A DNA stretch of 64,000 nt, from assembly GCF_016834655.1 (NCBI RefSeq), contig NZ_JAENHP010000008.1, positions 62,001-126,000 of the forward strand. The letters run 5' to 3'. Made by a program: the position numbers and the translations under genes. This DNA comes from Paractinoplanes ovalisporus (GTDB lineage Bacteria; Actinomycetota; Actinomycetes; Mycobacteriales; Micromonosporaceae). The notes under the pieces are model-generated. The model saw only the letters and a program-made list of their open reading frames with translations, ran no database searches and was not told the origin of the DNA. Positions 40,137 through 47,908 of the stretch are shown piece by piece; the stretch's first letter is position 1; every line of letters begins with the position of its first letter.

Positions 40137-43100
40137 ATGAGAGGGCGAAGAAGGTTCATCACCGGGATCCTGGCGACCACCCTGGTCGCGGCCGGGATCT
40201 CCGCCACCCCCGCACACGCCGCCGGCGGGTCCAACCTGGCCCAGGGGAAGACCGCCACGGCGAGTGGCGTCAACGGCCCGTACGTGGCAAGCAATGTGAC
40301 CGACGGCAATGCCGGCTCCTACTGGGAGAGCCCGAACAACTCCTTCCCCCAGTGGGTGCAGGTCGACCTCGGCAGCAGCGTCGCGATCGACCAGGTCAAG
40401 CTGAAGCTGCCGCCGCCGGCCGACTGGGCCACGCGTACGCAGACGCTCAGCGTGCTCGGCAGCACGAACAACTCCAGCTGGAGCACGCTGTCGGCCAGCG
40501 CCGGCCGCACCTTCAACCCGGGCAGCGGCAACACCGTCACGATCGACTTCACCGCGGCCACCGTCCGGTATGTCCGCATCAACATCACCGCCAACACCGG
40601 CTGGCCCGCGGGGCAGCTGTCCGAGCTCGAGGTCTACGGCGTCGCGGGGCAGGACCCGGACCCGGATCCCGACCCGCCGACCGGCACCAACCTGGCCGCG
40701 GGCAAGACGATGGAGGCGTCCAACAACGTCTTCACCTTCGTCGCGGCCAACGCCAACGACAACAACCTGGCGACCTACTGGGAGTCGAACGGCTTCCCGG
40801 CCACGCTGACGGCCAAGCTGGGCGCCGACGCCAACGTCACCGGCGTGGTCGTCAAGCTCAACCCCGACTCGGCGTGGGGCCCGCGCACCCAGAACATCCA
40901 GGTGCTGGGCCGGGCCCAGGGCGCGTCGGCGTTCACGTCGCTCAAGGCGCGCGCCGACTACGCGTTCGGCAGCGGCAACACGGTCACCATCCCGGTCACG
41001 GGGCGGGTCGCCGACCTGCAGCTGCAGTTCTTCAGCAACACCGGCGCCCCGGGCGGTCAGGTGGCGGAGCTGCAGGTTCTCGGGTCGTGGGCGCCGAACC
41101 CGGACCTGATCGTGACCGGCCTGTCCTGGACCCCGGCCACGCCCGACGAGACCTCCACGATCAACATCACGGCTTCCGTACGCAATCAGGGCAGCGCGGC
41201 CGCGGCGGCGACCACTCTCGACGTACGGCTGGCGGGTAACACCGTGGGCAGCGCTTCGGTGGGTGCCCTGGCCGCGGGCGCCTCGACGACCGTGACCGTG
41301 AACGCGGGCCGGCGCGGGCAGGGTAGCTACCAGGTGTCCGCCGTCGTCGACCCGGCCGACACCGTTGCCGAAACCGACAACTCCAACAATTCGCTGACCT
41401 CGCCGTCGGCCCTGGTCGTGGCCCAGGCTCCCGGCCCGGACCTGCAGATTCTCAGCGTGACGCCGAATCCGGCCAATCCGGCAGCGGGCGCCTCGGTCAC
41501 GTTCGCGGTCGCCGTGAACAACCGGGGCACCAGCGCGGCGGCGGCCAGCGTCACCCGCGTGGTCGCCGGCAGCACGACCCTCAACGCGAACACGGGCGCG
41601 GTCGCGGCCGGCGCCACGGTGACGGTCAACGTCGGCCCGTGGACGGCGACCAGCGGCGGCGCCACGGTGACGGCCACGGCCGACGCCACCAACGTGGTCG
41701 CCGAGACGAACGAGAACAACAATTCCCGTACGCAATCAATCGTGGTCGGACGAGGAGCGGCGACACCGTACGTGTCGTACGAGGCCGAGGCCGCCCGCTA
41801 TCAAGGCACCCTGGTCGAGGCCGACGCGCTGCGCACCTTCGGGCACACCAACTTCGGCACCGAGTCGTCGGGCCGCAAATCGGTGCGCCTGAACAGCACC
41901 GGCCAGTTCGTCGAGTTCACCTCGATCAACCAGGCCAACTCGATCGTCGTCCGCAACTCGATCCCGGACGCTCCGGGCGGCGGCGGGCAGAACGCCACGA
42001 TCAGCCTCTACGCCAACGACCAGTTCGTGCAGAAGCTGACCTTGTCGTCGCGCAACAGCTGGCTGTACGGCACGACCGACGACACCGAGTCGTTGTCGAA
42101 CACACCGTCGGCCGACGCGCGGCGGCTGTTCGACGAGTCGCACGCGCTGCTGTCCACGTCGTACCCGGCCGGAACCCGCTTCAAGCTGCAGCGGGACTCG
42201 GGCGACTCGGCGTCGTTCTACATCATCGACATGATCGACCTGGAGCAGGTGGCCCCGGCGCTGTCGCAGCCCGCCGGCTGTGTGTCGATCACGAACTACG
42301 GCGCGGTGCCGAACGACGGCATCGACGACACCGCCGCGATCCAGCGGGCGGTGACCGACGACGAGAACGGCGTGATCTCCTGCGTGTGGATCCCGGCCGG
42401 GCAGTGGCGGCAGGAGCAGAAGATCCTCTCGCCCGACCCGAACCGGGGCCAGTGGAACCAGAAGGGCATCCGGAACGTGGTGATCCGCGGCGCCGGCATG
42501 TGGCACACGCAGCTCTCCACGAACACCGAGCCGCAGAACGTGGTCGGCAACATCAACCACCCGCACGAGGGCAACGTCGGCTTCGACATCGACGACAACA
42601 CGCAGATCTCCGACCTGGCCATCTTCGGCATGACCACGAACCGGGCCAACCGCGGCCACGGCATCAACGGCCGGCTCGGCAGGAACACGAAGATCAGCAA
42701 CGTGTGGATCGAGCACGTCAACGTCGGCGCCTGGGTCGGCCGCGACTACTCGGACACGCCCGCCTACTGGAACCCGGGCGACGGGCTCGAGTTCAGCGGC
42801 ATGCGCATCCGGAACACGTACGCGGACGGCATCAACTTCAGCAACGGCACACGCAACTCGCGGGTCTTCAATTCCACTTTCCGTACGACCGGTGACGACT
42901 CCCTGGCGGTGTGGGCGAACCCGCGCGTCAAGGACACGTCGGCCGATGCCGCTTCCAACAACCACTTCGTCAACAACACGGTGCAGTTGCCGTGGCGGGC
43001 GAACGGCATCGCGATCTACGGAGGGTCGAACAACTCGGCCGAGAACAACCTCATCTACGACACCATGAACTACCCCGGCATCATGCTGGCCACCGACCAC

Positions 43101-43481
43101 GACCCGCTGCCGTTCGGCGGGACGACGCTGCTGGCCAACAACGGTCTCTACCGGGCGGGCGGCGTCTTCTGGAACGAGGACCAGGAGTTCGGCGCGATCA
43201 CGCTCTTCCCGTCCGGCAAGGACATCACCGGTGTGACGATCCGCGACACCGAGATCCTGGATTCCACGTACGACGGCATCCAGTTCAAAACGGGAGGCGG
43301 CAACATGCCGAACGTGGCCGTGACCAACGTACGCATCGACAAGTCGAACAACGGCGCCGGAATCCTGGCCATGAGCGGCGCCCGCGGCAACGCCGTCCTC
43401 ACCAACGTGACCATCACCAACTCAGCCGACGGCAACATCGTCATCCAGCCCGGTTCCCAGTTCACCATCTCCGGCAGCTGA
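40137..43481 (+). CDS. Secreted GH87-like alpha-1,3-glucanase (mycodextranase) with discoidin and CARDB domains
   Basis: 1114 residues from the ATG at 40137. Signal peptide: basic MRGRRRF, then ITGILATTLVAAGISATPAHA. Two F5/8-type discoidin domains (about 30-175 and 180-320; NLAQGKTATASG, SELEVYG; linked by DPDPDPDPP), two CARDB domains (about 325-545, each ending AETDNSNNS or AETNENNNS), a CBM6-like domain (YEAEAARYQGT, about 550-700), and a right-handed beta-helix catalytic domain (about 705-1114; GCVSITNYGAVPNDGIDDTA). GH87 catalytic Asp residues fit: Asp897 in ADGINF and Asp920-Asp921 in TTGDDSLAVW, the same 23-residue spacing known from Paenibacillus Agl-FH1. It would degrade fungal wall or dental-type alpha-1,3-glucan outside the cell. 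Confidence 0.88.
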   Translation: MRGRRRFITGILATTLVAAGISATPAHAAGGSNLAQGKTATASGVNGPYVASNVTDGNAGSYWESPNNSFPQWVQVDLGSSVAIDQVKLKLPPPADWATRTQTLSVLGSTNNSSWSTLSASAGRTFNPGSGNTVTIDFTAATVRYVRINITANTGWPAGQLSELEVYGVAGQDPDPDPDPPTGTNLAAGKTMEASNNVFTFVAANANDNNLATYWESNGFPATLTAKLGADANVTGVVVKLNPDSAWGPRTQNIQVLGRAQGASAFTSLKARADYAFGSGNTVTIPVTGRVADLQLQFFSNTGAPGGQVAELQVLGSWAPNPDLIVTGLSWTPATPDETSTINITASVRNQGSAAAAATTLDVRLAGNTVGSASVGALAAGASTTVTVNAGRRGQGSYQVSAVVDPADTVAETDNSNNSLTSPSALVVAQAPGPDLQILSVTPNPANPAAGASVTFAVAVNNRGTSAAAASVTRVVAGSTTLNANTGAVAAGATVTVNVGPWTATSGGATVTATADATNVVAETNENNNSRTQSIVVGRGAATPYVSYEAEAARYQGTLVEADALRTFGHTNFGTESSGRKSVRLNSTGQFVEFTSINQANSIVVRNSIPDAPGGGGQNATISLYANDQFVQKLTLSSRNSWLYGTTDDTESLSNTPSADARRLFDESHALLSTSYPAGTRFKLQRDSGDSASFYIIDMIDLEQVAPALSQPAGCVSITNYGAVPNDGIDDTAAIQRAVTDDENGVISCVWIPAGQWRQEQKILSPDPNRGQWNQKGIRNVVIRGAGMWHTQLSTNTEPQNVVGNINHPHEGNVGFDIDDNTQISDLAIFGMTTNRANRGHGINGRLGRNTKISNVWIEHVNVGAWVGRDYSDTPAYWNPGDGLEFSGMRIRNTYADGINFSNGTRNSRVFNSTFRTTGDDSLAVWANPRVKDTSADAASNNHFVNNTVQLPWRANGIAIYGGSNNSAENNLIYDTMNYPGIMLATDHDPLPFGGTTLLANNGLYRAGGVFWNEDQEFGAITLFPSGKDITGVTIRDTEILDSTYDGIQFKTGGGNMPNVAVTNVRIDKSNNGAGILAMSGARGNAVLTNVTITNSADGNIVIQPGSQFTISGS

Positions 43482-43491
43482 CCCGCACCCC

Positions 43492-43527
43492 GGCGGTGCC
43501 TCGCGTCCTCGCGGGGCACCGCCCTTT
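43492..43527 (+). terminator. Hairpin terminator after the glucanase gene
   Basis: GGCGGTGCC at 43492-43500 pairs with GGCACCGCC at 43515-43523, followed by CTTTCC. It lies 10 bp after the stop. Confidence 0.85.
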
Positions 43528-43559
43528 CCGCCCAGCACCATTTCCCGAGCGCCACCCAA

Positions 43560-44260
43560 CCCGCCCCGCGCTCAGTCGGCCGATGCTGTGGTGATTCCCC
43601 AGCGGCGCCGCCGGCTTGGCCGCCCTGCTCGCCGGGGGTCGGACCGGTAGTTCCGCCGGCGCAACGTCCCCCGCCCCGCCCCCACCCTCCGCTCCCAGCC
43701 ATCCCGCAGAACCGACCTCACAAAGCGGGGCGCGGCCTCCCCGCAGCGCAGCCCACCGCCCGGCACGGCCAAAGCGCGACCATCTCGCACCGCCCCACGC
43801 GAGCGCAGACGTCCCGCGACCATTCCACGCCAACGTCCACTGCCCAGCACGACCGCGGACGCCCCACAGCTTGGCCCTCCGGCAGCGCGCCACCGCACAG
43901 CGCGGCCCGTCCACAGTGCCGTCACCGTCCAGGACGACCGCCGACTTCCCCACGCGACCACCCCGCAACGCAGCCCCGGCATTCCGGCAGCGCGCCACCG
44001 CCCAGCGTGGCCCTCCACAGCGCCGCCACCGCCCAGCACGACCACAGACGCCCCAGCGCGCGACCACCCCGCAGCGCAGCGCGGCCTCCCGGCAACGCGC
44101 CACCACACAGCGCGGCCCTCCCACAGCGCGGCCGTACCTCAGCGTCCCGGCACCGCTCTACCTCCCGCGCCGCGCGCAACGTCCGCCTACGGAATCGCCC
44201 TCAGCTCGAACGGCTTTCGCCCAGTCGTGGACCTCCTCTGCTCCCGGGTCTCTCCTGCCG
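43560..44260. other. Gene-free C-rich island of degenerate repeats
   Basis: About 700 bp with no supportable gene. Words such as GCAGCGCGCCACCGC, CAGCACGACC and GACGCCCCA recur at irregular distances (for example near 43870 and 43984, and 43847 and 44034), like an old repeat array that has decayed. The plus strand is strongly asymmetric: the 60 bases from 43921 hold by hand count 31 C, 14 G, 11 A and 4 T. The second DnaA-box pair follows directly. Confidence 0.6.
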
Positions 44261-44301
44261 CCGCCAATGGTGACGCTTCGCGGGGATCTTTGCGGAAGCC
44301 C

Positions 44302-44327
44302 TGTGGATAACTCAGGAATGTGGATAA
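44302..44327 (-). promoter_or_regulatory. Second pair of perfect DnaA boxes, 17 bp apart
   Basis: TGTGGATAA at 44302-44310 and 44319-44327, same orientation and same 17-bp offset as the pair at 1464-1489; the 7-bp linkers between TGTGGATAAC units differ (TTCCTGG there, TCAGGAA here), so the boxes rather than the spacers are conserved. It lies at the right end of the C-rich island. Confidence 0.6.
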
Positions 44328-44536
44328 CGGCGGGCACATGGTGGTGCGGCGGCGGTCTGCCGGGAGGGGGATCCGCCGCCGCGCCGGACGTGGCCGGACG
44401 AACCGCCAGAGCCACGAGCAGGTCGCGTACCCAACCGGCACAGCGGCAACCGGCCACCTGCCGAGCAATATGATTTCACCGCGCCAGCCGCGTGCACCAA
44501 ATGCGTTCCACCCACAACCCGCTGGAGTTCTGCCCG

Positions 44537-44833
44537 ATGACGCGACATGACCCCGAATCGCTCTGCGGGATCTGCGGGATGCCCCACGTGGCCGAGGCGA
44601 CGCACGGCGAGAGGGTCGTCTACTTCGTCGTCACCAAGCGCGGCGGGGTCGCCCACTTCCGCGAGCCGGATCCGGAGGCGAAAGTGCGCCGGACGGATGC
44701 GGCCATACTGGCCTTCCAGCTCGGCGTCGATGAATCGAGTTTGCCGGGCCGCTGGTTCAGTTGCTGGGTGGAGCCGGCGGAGTATGGCGTGTTCGAAAGT
44801 GACTTCCGCCTGGAGGAGCCGCAGCACTCCTAG
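44537..44833 (+). CDS. Small protein with Cys-x-x-Cys knuckle, unknown function
   Basis: 98 residues from the ATG at 44537 (CTGGAG upstream). MTRHDPESLCGICGMPHVAEATHGERVVYFVV begins with a CxxC knuckle (CGICG), then a His, but the second Cys pair needed for a full zinc ribbon is replaced by one Cys in FSCWVEP. The rest reads as a compact alpha/beta domain (TDAAILAFQLGVDESSLPG). It stands alone downstream of the island. Family not recognised. Confidence 0.65.
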   Translation: MTRHDPESLCGICGMPHVAEATHGERVVYFVVTKRGGVAHFREPDPEAKVRRTDAAILAFQLGVDESSLPGRWFSCWVEPAEYGVFESDFRLEEPQHS

Positions 44834-45170
44834 CAGGCGCGATGGGCCACGCCAGCCGACGGGAGAGTGCGACCCGCTGATGGGGCCGGCGGACGCGAGC
44901 TGCACGGCGAGACGCGGGAAGCACGGTCAGAACGACGGACGCCGCGACAAGCACCGGGGAACGCGGTCAGGAGCGTCCGGCGTAGCGACGGCCGCCAGAA
45001 CGGCGCGGCACCGCCTCGGGGAACCCTGCCGCGGCGGGCGTGGACCCGGAAGAGGGCGCGTCGTGGGTGACCGGACGCTACGGCCGGCGGCCGCGTTACG
45101 GACCGGTGTGGCACCCGGTCGCGAGGGACGGCGGGTTCCTGATCGGTGCGGTTGGTGCCGGGGCTGTCCC
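44834..45170. other. Intergenic stretch, no gene seen
   Basis: About 340 bp before the triple direct repeat. Frames exist but none has a ribosome binding site or a family signature. Composition is balanced between the strands, unlike the C-rich islands. Confidence 0.4.
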
Positions 45171-45240
45171 GTACGAGATCCGGCGTTTCTCCAAATACGA
45201 GATCAGAGTTTCTCCGAGTACGGGATCAGGGTTTCTCCAA
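45171..45240. repeat. Three 23-24-bp direct repeats upstream of the SGNH lipoprotein gene
   Basis: Units at 45171-45194, 45195-45217 and 45218-45240 share TACGAGATC (TACGGGATC in the third) and TTTCTCC, with the spacing between these two words fixed within one base. They lie 75 bp before the ATG of the lipoprotein. An array of binding sites for a regulator is possible; a simple duplication is the alternative. Confidence 0.6.
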
Positions 45241-45315
45241 GAAGGTGGCACCCCGCGAAGCCCGGCGATGACATATCGTGCCGGAATGGTTGCACCCCGT
45301 GACTTTGGAGGGTTG

Positions 45316-46173
45316 ATGGTTCGCCGCTGGCATGTTGTCACCATGGCCGTACTGGCGGTGTTCGCGCTGGCCTGCGAAGCGGGAGCAGGTGGAGCGGGCG
45401 GCGGCGGAGGCGGCGATCCGGAGCCGCCGGGAGCGCCGCCCAAGGGCTATCCGTCGTCGATGGCGGCTCTCGGGGATTCGATCACGGTGGGGTACGGGAG
45501 TTGTGGGGCGTTCATCGCTTGTGAGCGCAACTCGTGGGCCACCGGGAGTGCCAAGGCTGTGGACAGCCACTATCGGCGGATCCTGGCCAAGAACCCGCGG
45601 ATCAAAGGCAAGGCGAGCAACTTCGCGAAGCCGGGGGCGCGGGCGGGGGATCTGGCGGGGCAGGCGGCGCGGGCCGTGGACATGAAGGCGCAATATGTCA
45701 CGGTCCTGATCGGAGCCAACGACGCCTGCGCGGGCAGCACCACCGCGATGACCTCGGTGACCACCTTTCGCAGCCGGGTCGACAAGGGGCTGGACCGGCT
45801 CAAGAAAGGGCTGCCGAAAGCGAACGTGATGGTCGCGAGCATTCCGGACGTCTATCGGCTCTGGCAGCAGGGGCGCAAGGACGAGCAGGCCGTACGGGCG
45901 TGGAAGCGGTTCGGCACATGCCCCTCGATGCTGGCCGACCCGGGGTCCACCGACGAGGCGGACGACCAGCGGCGCCGGGAGGTGCGGGCGCGGATCAACG
46001 ACTACAACGCGGAGCTGGCCGAGGCGTGCGAGGCGTACGGGAGCCGCTGCCGCTGGGACGATGACGTGCACGAGAGCGGGTTCAGCCTCGACCTCGTGAA
46101 CCAGATCGACTTCTTCCACCCGAACGCCGAGGGGCAGGCCGAGCTGGCCGATCTGACGTACGGATTCAAATAG
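45316..46173 (+). CDS. SGNH/GDSL-family hydrolase lipoprotein
   Basis: 285 residues from the ATG at 45316 (TTGGAGGG upstream). The lipoprotein signal is VVTMAVLAVFALAC with lipid Cys at about residue 18, then a Gly/Pro linker (GAGGAGGGGGGDPEPPGAPP). SGNH blocks: ALGDSITVGYGSCG (Ser), a Gly in FAKPGARAGDL, Asn in VLIGANDACAG, and the Asp/His block DFFHPNAEGQAEL. Its order and Cys pairs (SCGAFIAC, FGTCPS, AYGSRC) resemble secreted SGNH lipases of actinobacteria (as in Streptomyces lipases with disulfides). It is probably an extracellular, membrane-anchored esterase. Confidence 0.87.
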   Translation: MVRRWHVVTMAVLAVFALACEAGAGGAGGGGGGDPEPPGAPPKGYPSSMAALGDSITVGYGSCGAFIACERNSWATGSAKAVDSHYRRILAKNPRIKGKASNFAKPGARAGDLAGQAARAVDMKAQYVTVLIGANDACAGSTTAMTSVTTFRSRVDKGLDRLKKGLPKANVMVASIPDVYRLWQQGRKDEQAVRAWKRFGTCPSMLADPGSTDEADDQRRREVRARINDYNAELAEACEAYGSRCRWDDDVHESGFSLDLVNQIDFFHPNAEGQAELADLTYGFK

Positions 46174-46176
46174 GCT

Positions 46177-46204
46177 GCAACCCTTCACGACCCCGGCGCC
46201 GACA
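46177..46204 (+). promoter_or_regulatory. Candidate ECF-type promoter before the SigE-family sigma gene
   Basis: GCAACC at 46177-46182, then 16 bp, then CCGACA at 46199-46204 resembles the ECF sigma E-type promoter (GCAAC-N16/17-CGTC-like) known from streptomycetes. A ribosome binding site (GGGGAGGG) and ATG follow within 29 bp, so autoregulation is plausible. Confidence 0.35.
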
Positions 46205-46232
46205 TACAGGCAACAGGACGGGGAGGGACCGG

Positions 46233-46745
46233 ATGCGGGCCGACGAGGACCGGGATTACGTCGACTACGTGCGGGGGCGGCTGTCGCGTCTGCATCGACT
46301 GGCGTACATGCTGTGCTCGGACGGGCACCAGGCCGACGACATCGTGCAGGCCACACTCACGGCGCTGTACGTGAACTGGCGTAAGGCCGCGGCGGCGGAC
46401 AACCTCGACGGGTACGTCCACCGGATCATGGTGCGGCGTTATCTGGACGAGCGCCGCCGCCGGTGGTCGCGGGTGCTGCTGGGCAACCACGTGCCCGACA
46501 CGGCGGAGGCGGTTCCGGCGGCCGACGACGGGTTCGGGGAGCGGGACGCGCTGGCGGCCGCGCTGCGGGGGCTGCCGAAGGGGCAGCGGGCCGTGGTGGT
46601 GCTGCGCTACTTCGGCGACCTGACCGTCGAGCAGACGGCCGAGGCGCTGGGCTGCTCGACCGGCAACGTCAAGAGTCAGTGCGCGCGTGGGCTGGCCACT
46701 CTCCGTGGAGCCATGGCACCGGTGGTCGAAAGGGAGCGGTCGTGA
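46233..46745 (+). CDS. SigE-family ECF RNA polymerase sigma factor
   Basis: 170 residues from the ATG at 46233 with GGGGAGGG 7 nt upstream. Region 2 begins at YVDYVRGRLSRLHRLAYMLCSDGHQADDIVQATL with the DDxVQ core, and region 4 is GLPKGQRAVVVLRYFGDLTVEQTAEALGCSTGNVKSQCARGLATLR. It lacks regions 1 and 3, as ECF sigma factors do. The motif order matches the SigE family (actinobacteria-specific, 160-180 residues). The stop overlaps the GTG of the next gene (GTGA), so the two are coupled and the downstream membrane protein is the likely regulator. Confidence 0.93.
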   Translation: MRADEDRDYVDYVRGRLSRLHRLAYMLCSDGHQADDIVQATLTALYVNWRKAAAADNLDGYVHRIMVRRYLDERRRRWSRVLLGNHVPDTAEAVPAADDGFGERDALAAALRGLPKGQRAVVVLRYFGDLTVEQTAEALGCSTGNVKSQCARGLATLRGAMAPVVERERS

Positions 46746-47887
46746 ACGACGAGGAACAGCAGCTGCGGAACCGGCTGGAGCGGATCATCGCGCCGCCCAG
46801 CCGTCTCGAGGCGGAAACCATGCTGGATGCGGGCCGGCGCCAGGTCTTTCGCCGCCGCTCGTGGCAGGCGGCGGGCGGGGTCGCGCTCGCGACCGGCGTC
46901 GTGGTGGCGGTGCCGGTCGTGATGAGGGAACCGGATGCCGCACCACCGGCGCCGGCCTACGTGGCCGACTCGGTGACGCCGGTGAAGAAGAACTGCCAGA
47001 TGACGGCGCTGGCCATGCCGAAGGGCGCCAAGGAGGCCACCGCCGAGGGCGTCGACCCCTCCGGGCGCTACATCATCGGGCACGACTTCTCGGGGCAGAA
47101 CTTCAAGCCGATCCTGTGGACCGACGGCGTGCCGAAACGGTTGCCGCAGGTGGAGAAGTCGGTGCAGCTGACCACGGTCAACGCGAGCGGCGTGGTGGCG
47201 GGGCTGGCCACCGAGGGGAACCTCGAATACGCGTTCCGGTACGAGAACGGCCGCTACACGCGTTTGAAGACGCCGCCCGGGGACTGGCACATCTACCCGT
47301 GGCCGATGATGAACGCCGCCGGCGACATCGTCATCAACGCCGAGCCCGACGGCAAGATCGAGGGTGAGGACAGCATCGCGCTGTTCTGGGCGGCCGGCTC
47401 GACCACCGCGGTCAAGCTGCCGCTGCCCGAGGAGGCCAACGTCTACGACATCACCGACGACGGCATGATCGTGGGCGGCAGCTTCGTGAACGGCGAAGGA
47501 CGGGACGCGTACGTCTGGGACCGCACCGGCCACGGCCGCAAGCTGGCCGCACCGGCCGGAATGCGGTCGGTCGCGTACGCGGCCGAGGGCGACTGGGCCA
47601 CCGGCGGTCTGTGGCCGGCCACCGGCAGCGGCAAGCCGGCCCTGTGGAACCTGAAGACCGGCGCCGTCACCAAGCTCGACGGGGACGGGCCCGGCGACTC
47701 GGTCAACCGGGACCAGCTGGTGGTGGCCTCGGGCAAGCTGATCCGCGACGGCAAAGTGGTCGGCCTTCCGGCGCCGAAGGGTCAGGAGACCTCGGCGCGG
47801 GCCGTGGCCAACACGGGCCTGATCGTCGGAGTCGCCCAGGACGCGAGCAACGACGGACCGACGACCCCGCGCACGTGGAAGTGCTGA
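46742..47887 (+). CDS. Membrane-anchored protein coupled to the SigE-family sigma factor
   Basis: 381 residues from the GTG at 46742 inside the sigma stop. A short N-terminal cytoplasmic part (DEEQQLRNRLERIIAPPSRLEAETMLDAGRRQVFRRR) is followed by one membrane helix (AGGVALATGVVVAVPVVM, about 43-62) and a long extracytoplasmic region with repeated short strands (GVVAGLATEGN, DDGMIVGGSFVNGEG, TGLIVGVAQDAS), as in HAF-type beta-propeller repeats. This one-helix, extracellular-sensor layout is shared with anti-sigma factors, but no zinc-binding HxxxCxxC is present. Its gene position suggests it controls the sigma factor; this is inferred from layout only. Confidence 0.72.
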   Translation: MNDEEQQLRNRLERIIAPPSRLEAETMLDAGRRQVFRRRSWQAAGGVALATGVVVAVPVVMREPDAAPPAPAYVADSVTPVKKNCQMTALAMPKGAKEATAEGVDPSGRYIIGHDFSGQNFKPILWTDGVPKRLPQVEKSVQLTTVNASGVVAGLATEGNLEYAFRYENGRYTRLKTPPGDWHIYPWPMMNAAGDIVINAEPDGKIEGEDSIALFWAAGSTTAVKLPLPEEANVYDITDDGMIVGGSFVNGEGRDAYVWDRTGHGRKLAAPAGMRSVAYAAEGDWATGGLWPATGSGKPALWNLKTGAVTKLDGDGPGDSVNRDQLVVASGKLIRDGKVVGLPAPKGQETSARAVANTGLIVGVAQDASNDGPTTPRTWKC

Positions 47888-47908
47888 GAAAAGCAGCGAC
47901 GACAGGGG

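Noticed and set aside
44834..45315. Small genes upstream of the SGNH lipoprotein
   Set aside because: Frames of 60-90 codons without ribosome binding sites or recognisable sequence.
46463..46741. Longer N-terminus for the SigE partner protein
   Set aside because: That stretch is an out-of-frame reading of the sigma gene; the GTG at 46742 overlapping the sigma stop is the credible start.
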